DNA of 13,754 bases from Bdellovibrionaceae bacterium UBA6776 (GTDB taxonomy: Bacteria > Bdellovibrionota > Bdellovibrionia > Bdellovibrionales > UBA1609), in assembly GCA_002453155.1 (NCBI GenBank), contig DKGG01000033.1, positions 1 through 13,754 of the forward strand. Reading direction: 5' to 3'. The position numbers were made by a program, and so were the translations under genes. Below the pieces are notes generated by a model, which searched no databases, had not been told where the DNA came from, and saw only the letters and a list, made by a program, of their open reading frames with translations. Of the stretch, positions 13,138-13,754 are shown one piece after another. Position 1 is the first letter of the stretch. The number at the start of each line of letters is the position of its first letter.

Positions 13138-13617
13138 ATGACGTTTCAAAAATTTTTAAGAACTTCACTGGCCTTGTCACTGACTTTGGGTCTTGCCGCA
13201 TGTTCCTCTTCCCCAACCTCAGAGGATGTGGATCAAGAGGTTGCCGAACAACCTGCCCGCACCTTTCACGGAGGAGTCGCCGCAAAAGGTATGGAGGCCA
13301 TCAATGATTCCAAAAGCCTTTCTTCGGATCAAAAAGATCAGCTCAAAAAACTCCACATGAAAATGGCCGAAGAAACCATGGAGATTCAAACAGAAATGTC
13401 CAAGGTAAAAGGTGTCCTCTTCGAAACCATCACTTCAAAGCCTTACAAACCTAAAAAAGTCGCCGAGCTTAAAAAGCGCCTGCTTTCACTCAACGACAAA
13501 AAAATGAAAAATATGATCCAAGCTTTGGACAAGACCGAAAAGATCCTTGGCGAGAATCATTCCCCTGAGGAGCTAAAAGGCATCTACGAACACATGCTGG
13601 ACCAGGGCACTCATTAA
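13138..13617 (+). CDS. Putative lipoprotein, helical, possibly Spy/CpxP-like
   Basis: This 159-residue protein starts at the ATG at 13138, preceded by AAAGGA about five bases away. It has a basic and hydrophobic signal ending in a lipobox (LAAC, C22) with Ser at +2, which suits outer-membrane sorting. After an acidic linker, residues 58-140 form long amphipathic helices with LSSDQKDQLKKLHMKM (61-76) and later KRLLSLNDKKMKNM (113-126). The LSxxQ start, Met-rich helices and later SPEEL repeat the pattern of Spy/CpxP/ZraP periplasmic stress proteins, but the similarity is only partial. Those relatives act as chaperones or metal sensors in the periplasm and are induced by envelope stress. It has its own candidate sigma-54 promoter, hairpin leader and terminator, so it is a single-gene unit. 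Confidence 0.7.
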   Translation: MTFQKFLRTSLALSLTLGLAACSSSPTSEDVDQEVAEQPARTFHGGVAAKGMEAINDSKSLSSDQKDQLKKLHMKMAEETMEIQTEMSKVKGVLFETITSKPYKPKKVAELKKRLLSLNDKKMKNMIQALDKTEKILGENHSPEELKGIYEHMLDQGTH

Positions 13618-13647
13618 GCTCAAAGAACCTCCCCACACCCAAATTCG

Positions 13648-13675
13648 AAGCCCCTCTCAAAAGGAGGGGCTTTTT
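13648..13675 (+). terminator. Rho-independent terminator of the Spy-like lipoprotein gene
   Basis: AAGCCCCTC (13648-13656) and GAGGGGCTT (13664-13672) form a nine-pair GC-rich stem with a seven-base loop. A run of five T follows the C at 13670; its first two bases belong to the stem. It lies 30 bases after the stop codon. Confidence 0.85.
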
Positions 13676-13682
13676 CATGGAG

Positions 13683-13723
13683 TCTAACGCAGTCGCGCCA
13701 CCAAAAAGTGCATGGCACCTAAA
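13683..13723. repeat. Copy 2 of the short palindromic REP-like repeat
   Basis: Bases 13695-13716 repeat 12994-13015 exactly. The outer TCTAACGCA (13683-13691) and TGGCACCTAAA (13713-13723) are the reverse complements of TGCGTTAGA (12978-12986) and TTTAGGTGCCA (12946-12956) in copy 1. The remaining bases to the window end hold no gene; a TTGACA at 13742-13747 could be the -35 box of a gene beyond the edge. Confidence 0.6.
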
Positions 13724-13754
13724 TCACAGGGAAGGTTCATTTTGACATTAAGTG

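Overview
The window looks like chromosomal DNA of a Gram-negative bacterium of moderate GC. I place it tentatively in the Bdellovibrionota (Bdellovibrio-like). The reasons are a high load of lipoproteins and Sec-exported proteins, a matrixin-type secreted metalloprotease, a solitary HNH nuclease of a type I associate with that group, and apparent sigma-54 promoters. This is inference from gene content; there is no rRNA or other marker gene here. I see no tRNA, rRNA, CRISPR array, phage module or intact transposase.

Layout. Bases 1-1265: an HNH endonuclease gene, then about 340 bases with no credible gene but with several inverted repeats, the largest a 117-bp element with perfect 21-bp ends. 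Bases 1266-2978: a minus-strand pair, a cytoplasmic protein made of two copies of one domain followed by a lipoprotein, driven by a good sigma-70 promoter. Bases 2979-4907: a plus-strand trio (small helical protein, small exported protein, and a long coiled coil ending in an Hsp20-like domain). Bases 5092-7460: three plus-strand transcription units or partial units carrying a lipoprotein metzincin, a small TTG-start protein, a His/Gly-rich lipoprotein and 3-methyladenine DNA glycosylase. Bases 7464-10059: a DUF2383 ferritin-like protein and two guanidine-chemistry enzymes of the same superfold, one cytoplasmic and one exported, transcribed divergently. Bases 9992-12736: a small exported protein on the minus strand, then a two-domain acyltransferase of OlsF type with an unexpected signal peptide. 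Bases 12737-13754: a lipoprotein of possible Spy/CpxP type with its own sigma-54-like promoter and a hairpin over its ribosome binding site, flanked by two copies of a short palindromic repeat.

How the parts may work together. Four sites with sigma-54 (-24/-12) spacing lie directly in front of four genes for exported proteins: the metzincin lipoprotein, the His/Gly-rich lipoprotein, the OlsF-like acyltransferase and the Spy-like lipoprotein. This suggests a shared envelope-related programme. The cytoplasmic guanidine enzyme has features of the arginine-to-ornithine dihydrolases, and ornithine is the acceptor for OlsF enzymes. A local link from arginine to an amino-acid-containing lipid is therefore possible but unproven.
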